In this document: piece after piece, positions 46,678 through 58,798 of the stretch
How the letters are laid out: the number at the start of each line of letters is the position of its first letter
Numbering within the stretch: the stretch's first letter is position 1
Assembly (NCBI GenBank): GCA_037954235.1
Contig: JBBMOA010000019.1
Coordinates: 15,405,805 to 15,469,804, forward strand
Length of the DNA stretch: 64,000 nucleotides
Direction: 5' to 3'
From: Aulostomus chinensis
Lineage: Eukaryota > Chordata > Actinopteri > Syngnathiformes > Aulostomidae
Made by a program: the position numbers and the translations under genes
Notes under the pieces: model-generated
Told to the model about the DNA's origin: nothing
The model's input: the letters and a program-made list of their open reading frames with translations, nothing else
Databases searched by the model: none

Positions 46678-47964
46678 GTAAGGAGATTCCGGGTGTGTAA
46701 TGTGCAAAAATGCAGGGACACAAGTGCAATTAAACGAAAATTGTGAGTGTGACACGATTAAATACAGAGCCTGGAGAGAATGCGCGAATGAAGCCGACAT
46801 TCCGTTGCTTTTTCAGCCGTCATACGTCCAAAATTGTAAAGCCTTGTATTTTTCGTTTTTAATCACAGTTTTACTTGTTGTTTCACCAATCAACAGACCC
46901 TTGATGAGCTCTTATCGTTTATTTTAGGTGTAAAAAAAATGTCCCGTAGCCTAGATAAGTTAAATACCAGGCTACTTCATATGTGAGGCCACGGTTTGTT
47001 CGCCAGGAGTAAAACTTGGAACCGATCAGAATCGACACAGATGATCAGTGTTCGACAGGTTGAAACGTGGATTTAAAAGCGAAATCCGAACCCTCGAGTT
47101 ACTGCTTAATTGGCCTCTGATGATTTTGGGGCTCGGCCTTTAGAGTGGCGCAGAAATAAATTGTTCAAAATGAAGTCAAACCGATATCATTTCATCTTCT
47201 AGCTTCCTCTTAAGTGGGTTCAATAAGTCCATCCGGTAATGCCGTGTCATATTTTAATATCATGGTAAAATAATAGGGTCCAAGTATTTTCAAACCATCC
47301 CCGAATAATACATCTTAAATGCAATTTATTCAGTAAAAAAAGGGCCTTTTTTAACAACGGAAAGCCGTGGGCCAACTCTCTTCGTTTAAATGTTTCAGAA
47401 TTACGTGCGTTCCTAAATTGGTAAAATAATAAAGTTTCACTATTGTTACATCCTAAAAGGTGCAAAAAAAAGTGGGAAATGCATGATATAAAACGTGCAA
47501 AACGTCACGTTATATTTGCACGTAAAATAAGCTGATAAGCTGCATTATAAATGTATCCAAAAAAAAAACACTTGCAGATTTCACACAGATAAATAGTTTA
47601 TCATCACGTTAAATCACCAGCAATGAGCTCAATTAAAGTATTTCTCGAATTTTAGAAATATAAAGAATACCTTTTGACTCTCTATCTTAATGTACTGTTT
47701 TTTTTAATGATTTTAGAGCTCAGCTTTTTTATGAGATGAAAACAGAACAAGATTGCAGTGTTATAAAAAAAATCAAAGCTTAATACTTTTGTCTTTGTTT
47801 CTGATTTAAAGTTCAGTTACACATTTTTTAATGTATAGTTTAAACATTCCCAGTACAAAATATAACCATTAATATGTGTTTAAGGGAGTCTTGTATTTCT
47901 TGAATAATTATTTTGCAACTGCGTTATGATTCATGTCAGTCAGTCACACACATTCACGCAAAAT

Positions 47965-48023
<59 letters not shown>

Positions 48024-48588
48024 CTTATAAGGGCTACGAGTTAGAGAGTACATTGTAAAATGTCAGTACTTTATATTTAGACTGTCAAATGTAAAAAAAA
48101 ATGCATTTTGTTTGAGGTATTTTCAATATTTTGTTTTACCTGTGTTTCATTTAAGCTCTGATGTTTGATGGTATTATAATTTAGTTCAAAATTATTTGTG
48201 CTCGCAATATTTTGTAAGAGCAATTCGTATCCATTTTTGAGAGAACAACTTTAACTTTTTCTTTCATGATATATTTTGAAATATTTCCCAATGCAGCTAG
48301 TTGTTTAAAACTCTTGGAACTCATCAGTAAATTGGTAATCAATTCAATTCATTTTCATTTAATTCAGAATATATTACAATATGCTCAATATTTTTCTATC
48401 CACATTATGGTGGAATTAGTGTGTTTCATAAAGATTATTCAGCCATTTGATATTGATACAGAGGGCGAGGGCATGTGAGTGTAAACTTCATATTTTTATG
48501 ATAATTTCTAACATTTCTGCAGCATCAACACAAGTTCATTTTTCTCTCATTTCTTTCTTTCTTTCATTCTGTCTATGTTTCCATGCAG
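46678..48588 (+). other. skor2: Predicted skor2 intron 1
   Basis: AT-rich intron with a (CA)n tract at 47965-48021 and a pyrimidine-rich stretch before the acceptor at 48588. No other feature is seen. Confidence 0.5.
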
Positions 48589-50572
48589 GCCATTCTAATA
48601 TCCTCCCAGTATGGATAAGACCCATCTCTCCAGCGCTAATGACATCATTATGACAAGCTCAACAGGCCCTTACCAGCAGGAACGTCTGACTCCACCCAGA
48701 CCCACCCATCTCCACTCCTCTTCCTCTTCCTTAGCTTCTCCCTCTCCGTCGTCGTCCTCTTCGCCTCTGAAGCCCAATCAGGTCGGTCAGGTCATCCTGT
48801 ACGGCGTTCCCATCGTATCGCTGGTCATTGATAACACTGAGAGACTTTGCCTGGCCCAGATCTCCAACACACTCCTCAAAAACTACAGCTACAATGAAAT
48901 CCATAACCGGCGCGTGGCGCTGGGCATCACCTGTGTCCAGTGCACTCCAGTTCAGTTGGAGATCCTCCGCCGTGCTGGTGCCATGCCCATCTCATCACGC
49001 CGCTGTGGTATGATTACCAAGCGTGAAGCCGAGCGCCTCTGCAAGTCCTTCTTGGGTGAGAACATGCCACCAAAATTGCCCGACAACTTTGCCTTTGATG
49101 TGAGTCATGAGTGCGCCTGGGGTTGCCGTGGTAACTTCATCCCAGCACGTTATAACAGCTCCCGGGCCAAGTGCATCAAGTGCTCCTTCTGCAACATGTA
49201 CTTCTCCCCAAATAAGTTCATTTTTCATTCCCACCGTACACCTGATGCCAAATACACCCAGCCCGACGCCGCTAACTTTAACTCCTGGCGGCGACACCTC
49301 AAACTCTCTGACAAGCATCCACCTGATGAGTTGGTTTATGCGTGGGAAGATGTCAAGGCGATGTTCAATGGAGGCAGCCGGAAGAGAGCGCTGCCCTCTG
49401 CAGCCCAGTGTCCTTCTATGGGTCCTATGAAGACACTCCCGGTACCTCACATGATGGGCGCTGACCTGGGGGCTCAGAAAAGAGCCCACTTTGAAGATGA
49501 AGAGGATCTGGACGGAGATGGTTTGTCTCCTCGTAAGACCACCCGTAGTTACCCCGTCATCCCCGTCCCAAGCAAAGGCTTTGGTATGCTGCAAAAGTTC
49601 CCTCCCACATCGCTGTTCCCCTCACCGTACCCCTTCCCAGCGTTTGGCCTCTGCCAGCAGAAAAAAGAGGACAGTGATGTTTCAGCTGGACATAAAGGGG
49701 CAGGGTTGTCAGGACTTTTATGGCCTGGCCGTAAAGACACTTTTTATCCCCCTTTCTGCATGTTTTGGCCACCGAGAGCAGCAGGTGGAATCCCTGTCCC
49801 CACCTACCTCCAACCCCAGCCCAGCGCCCTCTCCTCCCTGACAGACAACCCCTCTCTCAGGCAGGCTTTCCTGGATCTATCTGACCCCAGTGAGCCTGGA
49901 GCTGGCACTGCAAATGGTGTCAGCACAACCATGGCGCCCGGAAACGGGGCCCCCACCGCTCGATCTGGTCTGTTCGACCCTGAGTGCACGATGGTGACCC
50001 CTGACTTTCGCCCTGTGACTTCAGAGGGCTGGCTCAAACTCCTGGACACGCCAACACTCCAAACCAGGAAGCCGAGCTACGGCTCTGCCTTCCGCCCCGT
50101 CATCAAGGATGCAGAGAGCATCGCTAAACTCCACAGTAATGGTGGAGGAGTCACAACAGATGAAGAGCTGGGGGTCATGGTTCCTGGGTCTGATCGTCAC
50201 CAGCGGCTGTCACCCAGCAGCAGCTGCAGTTACGGGAGTGAAAGTGGAGGCGATGGAGAAGCAGAGGGAGGGGAGAGCGAGGAGGATGGAGAGGTAGATG
50301 TGGAGTCATCCAAGCAGGAGGATGAGGAGGAGGAGGGCGGCTTTACAAGCAGGCCGCCACAAACCAACCTGTATCTACCTGCGCTGAGCGACAGTGCCGG
50401 AGAGGAAAGAGGGAAGGAGAGAAGGAGTGGCGCAGTGTATCCCAGCGCTTCCACTCCCTCCTCCTCGGACCCCATCCAGCGGGAGTCCCCCAGCCTGCCT
50501 TCCTCTCCTCCTGCCAGCCTGCCTCTTTCCAGTTCCACCCCACCCCACAGAGAGGACCCATCTTACAAAAAC
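48589..50572 (+). CDS. skor2: skor2 exon 2 (first coding exon)
   Basis: Acceptor CCATGCAG at 48588; ATG at 48611, preceded by TCCCAGT. It encodes residues 1-654: a Ser/Pro-rich N-terminus, the SKI/SNO/DAC domain, the SMAD4-binding domain and the long disordered middle. The donor is AAC|GTAAAT at 50573, phase 0. Reading through the donor adds nine residues and a stop at 50602, so intron retention would give a truncated 663-residue form lacking the coiled coil. Confidence 0.95.
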
Positions 50573-53500
50573 GTAAATATCCCCTCAGGCCACATTAGCT
50601 AATTATTATTTAAATGGTGCTGCAGCCAGGCAGTGATGTGATCTGCATAAGCAGATTGATAGGCTTGTTTCTCCCTGTAGAAATTAAAACAGTCACCCCA
50701 CTCTGATCCCAGCTAATAGGACCTGGCGTGGATTGTTTAATAGCCACAGTGTGTTTGTTCTCCCTCTGTAACCCCAGCCTGTTAGGGCAACTCTAATCTT
50801 TAACCTGTCGACGCCTACATTAACCTGGCCTCTGTGAGAGGAGGAGGAGGAGGGAGCCACTGAGGCAGAGTTATGCACACGTTTGTTTTCTTTTAAACTA
50901 GAAAAATATCCCAGTGAGTGCCGCAGTACAAATGTTATTGATTTCAGAGATGCAAAGAGAGAGAAATGTGTCACCAGATAATTTAAAATTAAGACAGCCA
51001 AACATGCACTCTGCATTTGATAGGTAACTAGTTGAAGTTTACTCTCCAGATAAGACGGGACTCAAGAGCACACACCACCGCGAAGGCAACCTCAGCCAAA
51101 GCCTTTGTAAAAAAAAAATGTCATTTTTTGTAACGTTAAACAGGTCTGTCCCTGTGGGTTCCTCCTTCGTCCATGTTCAGAGTTTTGGGATGATTGGCAT
51201 TATAGTTTTTGCATAGTCCTGCTAACAGACAAACAGCAAAGAAAATATGATCTCCTTTGTGTAGGTAAAAATAGCACATATGAGATGATGACACGTTGAC
51301 TTGTAAATGACATACTAACCAAATTCATGTGATTTCCAGGTTGACAAAAACAAAGATGAAGGACTTCCTGCATACGTAACCAAAGAGTCCAACAATGCTG
51401 GTGAGCGCTGACGTTTCACTCTCCTCTATGTCATTCCTGATACACGCAAGAGCAGACTGAACACTCGATGAACGATTAAATAAAAGAATAAAATCAAATT
51501 AGTTTGACATGATTGCTTACACAAATGAGGTATTTATATATGGCATACTTTAAAAACTCCAAAACACTCTCAGTATTTGGAATACAACCTCTTATTAATT
51601 CCTCTTTCAGTGCCGATACTTTACAATAACTTTGTTTCATCAAGTGTTTTTTTTTTTTTTTTGTCACCGAGTAGCATTACGCCATCTTCTTTCTCCAAAC
51701 TGTTACACACTTTTTCCTCAGTTGTATTACAGCGTCTTTGTTTCATTTAGTGTCTGACTGAGTGGTTTTATGTGTCTCGCGGTCCTTGCGAGGCTCATGT
51801 TCCCTGTGATGTTTCATTTGCTGCTCTCATCTCCCACTCTGACCCTTTCACTGAGGAAGATGTCTGCCTCATGCAAACACACACCTACCCTTGCATGGCC
51901 ACGTGGACCACACAAACACACACGCACACTCACACACACTCACACACACACTGGGTTATCTTCATGTGTATGGATAACCAGCTCAGCCAATGGGCCTTAC
52001 TGAATATCCCCCCCCCCCCCATCTCTTTCGCTTTGTCTCTTTCTGTCTCATTTTCTCTCAGATGAAAACAAGGAGCAGAATAGTTTCTTTGTAGCAGAGA
52101 GTGAGATATCGGCGCCGGACTACTGGAGGGAGAGCTCAGGTACGAATGTTCTCCAAAGGGTCACACACAAACACACAAATACAATTGAGCTCATGAAAAA
52201 AATCAAAACAATAGAAAACTCTTAAGAGAGCAAATCTGGGATCTTCATTAGAGTTCAGATTATTTCATTTAATAGGAAATAAACTAAGATTTTAAAATAT
52301 TCATACTATTAATTCTTACTCTATAAACATAAAAAATAATTTTATAATAAATTTAAAAAACTAAATTGAATAGAAGCAATGCTAATTTTCTGAATCAATA
52401 AACAGATTTTTTTTTAACAATTTATGACAATAATCTCAACTGCAAACTACAAAACTGTGACTATTTCATAATTTAATTCCTATTATGTAGCTATAAAATG
52501 AGATATGATTACACCAAAAAGTGTTGAAATTCAATACACACATTATTTTTTAAGAAAATGAATTGTAAAAACCTCACTTGGGAAATGTAGGATTTAATTT
52601 ATGAATTATGGTGACATTTCTCCCTCAGCCAGACAGGCTTTAGCTTCATCAACTCAGTCTCCTCCTCCTCCTCCTGCTCCTCCTGACAGTGAGTGAAGAG
52701 ATTCATATAAACACACACAGAGATGAAACAGCAGTGTAAAGCTGCTTGTGCCGCCACTCTGCCAAAGCTCCTCTCTTTAGCGGCGTTGTCGCCGTGGCTG
52801 TTACTCTTAGGGGGGCCGTTATAGTTCAACAAGAACACATCAGCTCAAAAATAAGCAGCAGCGCTGGCAGTCTCCATCCTAGACCAATATCGCCGCAGAC
52901 ATAATTGCCTTTTTACCCTCTTCCTCAGTGCTACAAAACCTTTCCTGTTTGAAAAAGATCACAGCTTATTGCCTTTTTATATCTGTCAGGAAGACATTAA
53001 AAGTGCTTTATGACATCTGTGCCAACATTTATATCTACAACCCCCCCCCCCACACACACACACCCGCAACCCCTACACACACACACACACACACACCGTA
53101 ATGATCCCTGTGCATAATGTGTAATGTATTTCGAAAAATTACACGAAACAAATTAAATGAGACCACCTTTCCCCTGATTGCCAAACGTCTCCCTGGGCGG
53201 TGGGAAGCTCTACGTGATTAGAAGGCCTGATTCCTCCGAGTACCCCCCACCCCACCCCCACCCCCCCTCCACTGTCTTTAAACTCTCCCTCTGTTTCTAG
53301 GGAGAAAAAATAATCTAATTTTCCATTTATGTAATGCAAACCGCTTTGGCTTTGACTATTCACGGTTAATTGACTGTCAAACGAGGTTGTTATCCTCGGG
53401 CACTGTCTGCAAATTTGCTTGTCAAATGAGACAGAGAGAGGAGAGGAAAGGAGAGAAGAGAGGCGAGGAGAACTCTTGCTGCTCTAAATGAGAGAAAAGA

Positions 53501-56500
53501 GCATAGGAGGGCTTAAGAAGCCTGGGTATGAAATGACTGGAGGAGAATATACATATCGAGTGTGCTGGATTGCTTCATTCAGCGCCTTCACTGCCTCAAC
53601 GTCAGTTTAGCAATACACACACACATAAAAACAATATACTTTTATTCTAGTGAATTTGAAACCTGCTAAAGGAAAAGGAAACTACTTTTGTCTGCTGCTG
53701 TAATGAAATTTAATAAAAACTATCACCATCATGAAGCACTGCATGATTATATCATTGTTTTAGGTGAACTGACTTCTTTCAATCCTCTTGCACCAGCCGA
53801 CAAAATCTCAAGCATTTGTCAAAAACATTTCACCCAAAAAATACTAGCTGGGTGTGGTGGGGACTGCTTTTTTGTTTTTTAAGTTTTTGATGGACTTGAG
53901 CTGTTTGGTCACATCTTACTCATTCTTGTAGTAATCCACCATCTGAAGCTTAAAATTGACATTTTAATGCAGAAGTACTGCACAAATTCTCTAACCGCCT
54001 CTTGTTTTTTAAACTGACCATTTGAATTGAGCACTTTTCAACAGTCCACTTTCAGTTCTGTGTCAAGAGCTACAAAATCAGTTAATTCTCATTACTGAAG
54101 GCAGGTAATGTTCTTTTCTTAATGGAAAGCAATATGATCTTGCTGCAAGCAGAGCGTGAGAAGGAGGCAGAAAACATCTGCATTCTAACACAAACCTACA
54201 CTGACATCTAGAGGTTTAAGAGTGAATTACAGCACTGCGCTATCCGAGGGGACGTTGACATGTGGATCAGAGGGTAGCTTGGGACAATACAAATAAAAAG
54301 AGGATGTTGTGGGATATGGAGAGAATGTGATGTGTAAAAAAATAGCTTTGAATGTAGGAGACAATTGTGAAATCCTCTTCATCTTATCAGGTGACCAGAA
54401 CCAGGAGGCTGCCTCTCCTGTGCCGCTAAAGAAGGATGTGGAAAACATGGAGAAAGGTAAAGAGGGATTCAAATCCATCCATTTTCTACCTCTTATCCTG
54501 TTAAGGGTCGCGGGTGGGGGGGGGGGGGGGGGGGGCTGGAGCCTATCCCAGCAGCCTTCAGGCGAGAGGCAGGGATTCACCCTGGACAGGTCACCAGTCC
54601 ATCACAGGACCAACACATAGAGACAGACAACCATTCACACTCACAGTCACACCTACAGTCAATTTAGAGTATCAATCAGCCTCGTCCCCTCTTGATGTCT
54701 TTGGACTGTGGAGGAAGCTGGAGTACCAGAGAGAACCCACACAGGAACAGGGAGAACATGGAGACTCCACACAGAAAGATCCTGTGATCCGGAACCTTCT
54801 TGGTGTGAGGCCACAGTGCTGACCACTGCACCACCGTGCAGCCCGCGATTAAAAACCTTTCTGATTTTTCTGTTGTTGTTTTTAATACTCTTTTTTTATC
54901 AAGAAACTATTCCTGTATGAAATGAGTGCCACTGTGCTCAAATAATGTTCTGACAAGAAAATATATTTCAGTGAGTTTTAACCGTAGCATTCTCTCCTTT
55001 CTGTCTCCTCGTTCTCCTTCCTGTTCCTCCAGAGGAGCTCCAGAAGGTTCTCCTGGAGCAGATAGACTTCCGGAGGAGACTGGAGCAGGAGTTTCACGCT
55101 CTGAAGGGCACCTCGCCATTTCCTGTCTTTCGTGAGTTCCTTTATGCTTAACCTTGCTTTTCCTTTTCATCGTCTGAAGGGCAACTTCTCCTTCTCTGTC
55201 TCCAATTTCCTTTACCTACTTTCCCTCTCTTACCTTCCCCTTCCCATATTTTCCACTTGTCTTCATCCCTCATCAACTCAAATGATAATGTTGCTGCGGC
55301 TAATCATAGATTTTTACAATAATTTCAGATAATTTCCAAGACCAGATGAAACGAGAGCTCGCCTACAGAGAGGAGATGGTCCAGCAGTTACAGATGGTAA
55401 GAGGACTAATGATACAAGAAGACTGATGGAAAATAAATATCTTTTTCTGCCTATAAATGACAAATAAAACATCGTTTTAGAGATGGAAGCATTTAAAAAG
55501 CCTCCCTATTTGCTCAGTATAAATTCAGAGGAAAAATATTATATCTAATTATGATGAACATTTCAATATAGTTAAACAGTTTGAGGAGAGGAAGAACCAC
55601 AACAACAGCAGAGGAAGTATAAGAATGCTATTATTAGAGTGTGGTAGACACACTCTGTCCTCTATAGACAGAAAAGAAATGAAATAGTTTACTGGACACG
55701 TCTGCTGCTGCTTATTTGTGTGTCCAAATAACAGAACCAGTCATAGTTTGTCTTTCACGGGTGAGAAGTCCCTCCGCTGCCGTCTGAGGGTTTTGTTGCG
55801 CATCAATCATCGGAGCAGCTGGCAGACATGATGACAGACGGCATTCGTCTTCTGTTTCTGACACTTGCAGCAACTGTACACACTTGTGCGCACATGAGCA
55901 CAATTCCAGCACACGTAGAAGAAGAGAGCACGCATGTAACCGCAAAGCCACACGAGTGAGCGGGAAATCAGGCTCATTTATCAGCACCAAACGTTCACGA
56001 CTGACAAACGTCTGTAGAAGCAGCAGATGGATCTGAGTAATGACACTCTCACACAAGCAAGTGATTTCCTTTTCGTATGTTGCTGCAAAGTAACACATCT
56101 TGAGCTGAATTTCTAATGTTCTCATTTTAAAGTTTAAAAATTGGATTTAATCTTTGTTTAATCAGGCAGTGTAACTGAGAGATTAGATCAGATCTTGATT
56201 GGGGCCTGACAACAATAAACGTTAACAATCAGCGAGCAGAGCCAACATACAGTAAAAAAAAAAAAAAGATTAATTTTGAAATGTGTTTTTGTTGGTTGTG
56301 TTTAATCATTATTCTGTTTGTATATTATTATTTCAATCTGAACTTAACCTTTCATTAATTGCGAGCGATTTTGTACGAGCACCGAGGCAGACTCAGACAC
56401 TTACTTTATGAAACACGCGGCTCTCAGGCACATGCCCTTGTTTGGAGACCATGTAAAACCACAAAACAGAAAAAGTGACTTCCAAAACTTCAGGATTGTT

Positions 56501-56589
56501 CTAACTTGCCTCAAACTTTCCTTCTTTTTTAGATTCCCTACGCAAACATCATCAGAAAGGAGAAGATCAGCTCGCATCTTAACAAGTAG
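48611..56589 (+). CDS. skor2: SKI family transcriptional corepressor 2 (whole coding span)
   Basis: Nuclear corepressor of the SKI/SNO/DACH family. By family knowledge SKOR2 acts with SMADs and LBX1-type homeodomain factors in Purkinje cell and spinal interneuron development. Coding exons are 48611-50572, 51340-51400, 52062-52139, 54391-54456, 55033-55131, 55329-55396 and 56533-56589. All introns are GT-AG and the phases join to 796 codons. Residues 55-160 form the SKI/SNO/DAC domain (LKPNQVGQVILYGVPIVSLV). Residues 160-260 form the SAND-like SMAD4-binding domain with Cys168, Cys172, Cys188, Cys191 and Cys194, and His206/His208. RSYPVIPVPSKG (about 312-323) and FYPPFCMFWPP (about 377-387) are SKOR hallmarks. 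A Glu/Asp-rich stretch lies at about 543-577, and a C-terminal coiled coil (EELQKVLLEQIDFRRRLEQE). The short tail IPYANIIRKEKISSHLNK and the middle motifs favour SKOR2 over SKOR1. Human SKOR2 is longer (about 1015 residues by recall), mostly from Ala, Gly, Pro and His tracts missing here. Confidence 0.96.
51340..51400 (+). CDS. skor2: skor2 exon 3
   Basis: 61 bp between TTTCCAG and GTGAGC. It encodes VDKNKDEGLPAYVTKESNNA plus the first base of Gly/Asp. Phase continuity with exons 2 and 4 supports it. Confidence 0.9.
52062..52139 (+). CDS. skor2: skor2 exon 4
   Basis: 78 bp after TTTTCTCTCAG, encoding DENKEQNSFFVAESEISAPD then YWRESS, with donor GTACGA. The ENKEQNSFFV block matches SKOR2 from recall. 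Confidence 0.93.
54391..54456 (+). CDS. skor2: skor2 exon 5
   Basis: 66 bp after ATCTTATCAG, encoding GDQNQEAASPVPLKKDVENM then EK, with donor GTAAAG. A SINE with a long G-run begins about 17 bp beyond the donor. Confidence 0.9.
54474..54846 (-). mobile_element. tRNA-derived SINE in skor2 intron, with G20 run
   Basis: Minus-strand copy of the same family as 34917-35293: GGATGGA tail at the left, tRNA-like head near 54843 (GCTGCACGGTGGTGCAGTGG). A G20 homopolymer at 54516-54535 corresponds to the C-run seen in sister copies. Possible imperfect 8-bp target-site duplication GATTCAAA/GATTAAAA at 54466 and 54847. It lies in sense-opposite orientation within the intron after exon 5. Confidence 0.93.
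55033..55131 (+). CDS. skor2: skor2 exon 6
   Basis: 99 bp after CTGTTCCTCCAG, encoding EELQKVLLEQIDFRRRLEQE then FHALKGTSPFPVF, with donor GTGAGT. This is the start of the C-terminal coiled coil used for oligomerisation in the SKI family. Confidence 0.95.
55329..55396 (+). CDS. skor2: skor2 exon 7
   Basis: 68 bp after AATTTCAG, encoding HNFQDQMKRELAYREEMVQQ then LQM, with donor GTAAGA, ending in phase 0. It matches the conserved FQDQMKRELAYREEMVQQLQ block of SKOR proteins by recall. Confidence 0.95.
56533..56589 (+). CDS. skor2: skor2 exon 8 (last coding exon)
   Basis: After CTTCTTTTTTAG it encodes IPYANIIRKEKISSHLNK and TAG at 56587. The tail resembles my recollection of the short SKOR2 C-terminus and differs from the longer SKOR1 end. 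A GTGACA donor-like site 7 bp after the stop (56596) could splice the 3' untranslated region. Confidence 0.85.
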   Translation: MPYANIIRKEKISSHLNK

Positions 56590-58145
56590 CGACAAGGTGA
56601 CAGTCTTTCAGTTATTGAATATATCAACACAGGCACATGAGGGTTTTTGACTAGAAAGAAGCACAGTGGGTTCAGCTGTGTGTGTACAAGGATATGATCA
56701 AATGGAACTGATGGTTGCATGTAACTTCATGATGCTGGTCCAGCTGTTTCTATTTCTTCTTATATGTGCAGCACATTAATTACAGCAGCACAGCCTCAGT
56801 GTCTCTATAACCCTGAACAAGAACTAATGTTTGTTTGATTATTGTCTGCACAGGCTGAGACGTCTACATCTCATCTAGGAGGAGGTGGCAGCCACCCGGA
56901 TCATGCCATCAATTCCAGGAAACAAAAACAATCCCCCCAAAAAATGTTAAAGACAAACGAAAGAGAGAATGTCACACTCGTCAGTCTTTTTATATAAAAA
57001 GACTGACGAGTGTGACATTCTCTATATATGACATATATGATGCAACATTGGGACGATGGTCGTCTGTTAATACAACTTAAACTCCTCTGTCTGGACCAGC
57101 TCGGACTGGCGAGGTAGCATGCTGGTGAAAGTTTCATCCGCCTTTGTCCTGCTCTCCGGGTCTGATTTATGTCCTAAGACTGACTGAATTGAAGAGGGAC
57201 ACAAACTGGTGACGTCGGGCGTCTGCTGCACTCGACCAGGGCCAAACCCTCTGGGACCCCACCTTCCTTCTGTGGAGACCACCAGGGACTCACTCTTCCT
57301 CAGACCAACCGAACTGTTGACAGACCAGGAGTCCGATTCAGTAAGATGGGATGTTTCTGCTCATGACTCTGACTGCTGCTGGCTGAACTGTAAATACAGC
57401 AGACTCGATGAGGACGGTCCTCACTCTAAGATTGTTACTGTTGTTCTTGTCGTTGTTTCTGTGGTTTCCCCAAATAGGGTCCCTAAAGAGAAAAGAAAAA
57501 ACATATCAACCTTTATTTACTGTGAACATTTGACGCAGCATCTATGTGGTTACAAAACATTCTTCAACAAGCAGCTCGAAGGTTCTTTTTATTCCCCACC
57601 AACGTCTTCAAAGCTTCAGTTTCACCCGAAGGTGAATGTCAGTAACGGTCTGCTGCCGAGTCTGCCTTTATCATGTGTTTGGAGTGCCTGCAGATGGTGA
57701 ATGGACTCTTGTGTCCTTTCTGGTCTTTGAAAGATTGTCCAGGCTGCAAGGAACGGAAATGTCTCTGTTGTATATTAACCTGTAAAATACTTCAACCAAC
57801 TGTACAAAATGTCCCAAGTGAGAACACTGAACCCTCCGTCTGTCTATATGTGTTTGTCTGTCTGTTTATTTGACTTTTAGGGCCAAAGACCCTGATTGTG
57901 AGAATATTATTTATTGCAATGTTGAACAAAAAGACATGGTAAAGATGGCGTGTATGTCAGAGAGAGTTCAAATGAGAATTCGCCCCTCTTATTTATAGAA
58001 TGAAGTGAATGAATGGCTAAAGTTGTCATTTACTGAGAAAAATGTTACGAGTATAAACTGTTAATGCAGATGTATTTAAATACCACATGTTCTTGTAGTT
58101 TCTCTACTATTTATGTGTAAATTAAAAGTCTATACATAACCCAGA
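56590..58145 (+). other. skor2: Probable skor2 3' untranslated region
   Basis: Transcribed-looking sequence downstream of the stop, with ATTAAA (58121-58126) as the first plausible polyadenylation signal followed by AT-rich sequence. It contains the 60-bp palindrome at 56964-57023 and several ATTTA-type words. A 163-codon open frame at 57209-57700 shows no conserved family and is regarded as chance. Confidence 0.5.
56964..57023. repeat. Perfect 60-bp palindrome
   Basis: AGAGAATGTCACACTCGTCA and the following ten bases form a 30-bp arm that is exactly repeated in inverse, without spacer, centred between 56993 and 56994. The core is TTTTTATATAAAAA. In RNA it would fold into a 27-28 bp stem. 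Confidence 0.98.
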
Positions 58146-58798
58146 AAGTGGTATCACTCATGAACGGCTTTCAAATTTAATTTATTTATTTAAAAAAATA
58201 CGGCAGGAGAACATGTTACCGCTGTATTAAAAGTGAAATACAAATCTTAAAAATAAAACACTAAAGGGTAAATTCACTCAAAATAAATTAATAAAAGGCA
58301 CACAAACCAAGCAGCTCATATTAGCGACAAAACCCCCAAAAAGAATTGAGTCAAAAGAGAATATTGCGAAAAATTACATAAATGCGGAAAAAGGGCCAAA
58401 AAATTTTTTGTAAACGTGACAATTGGTTAATAAACCTGGGAAAAGCACAACAAATACACAAGTAATCCAAATGAAATAATGTTCCGAACATTCTTCAAGC
58501 TGAAGTATATTAAAACAGCTGTTCGTCCTTTCATTCATGAGCTCCAGCAAGACGGGTGGACCCCCTTCACTTCTGTCCAAGAGTTATTCGTAGGCAACTG
58601 GACTTCTTTTGTAAAAAGGCGTCATTATTTATAAGTTATTTAGAAAAAGAAATCCAGTGTCCAACGCCGACCGGAACAACTGAGAACCTTGACCGACTCC
58701 TTCACTTCTGTTTCACGACAACCGGTGCATGTTTACGGCATCCGCATCTGGAAAGTGGAGAAGGAGGAGGAGGAGGAGGAGGAGAAGAAGTTGCCAGC
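57901..58798 (+). other. skor2 3' end to ier3ip1 promoter interval
   Basis: AT-rich from 58140 to 58500, then more balanced sequence with a (GGA)n stretch (58758-58785) just before the ier3ip1 start codon. The transcription start of ier3ip1 should lie within about 58550-58780; no TATA box is evident. Confidence 0.45.

Noticed and set aside
48995..49594. 199-codon minus-strand frame opposite skor2
   Set aside because: Antisense shadow of the conserved SKI/SMAD-binding coding sequence. No independent features.
55397..56532. A hidden exon encoding the longer SKOR1-type C-terminus
   Set aside because: I looked for the expected charged helix and found nothing in this intron. The short tail exon at 56533 joins in frame.
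57209..57700. 163-codon frame downstream of skor2
   Set aside because: Lies in the probable 3' untranslated region, no known family, no splice context.
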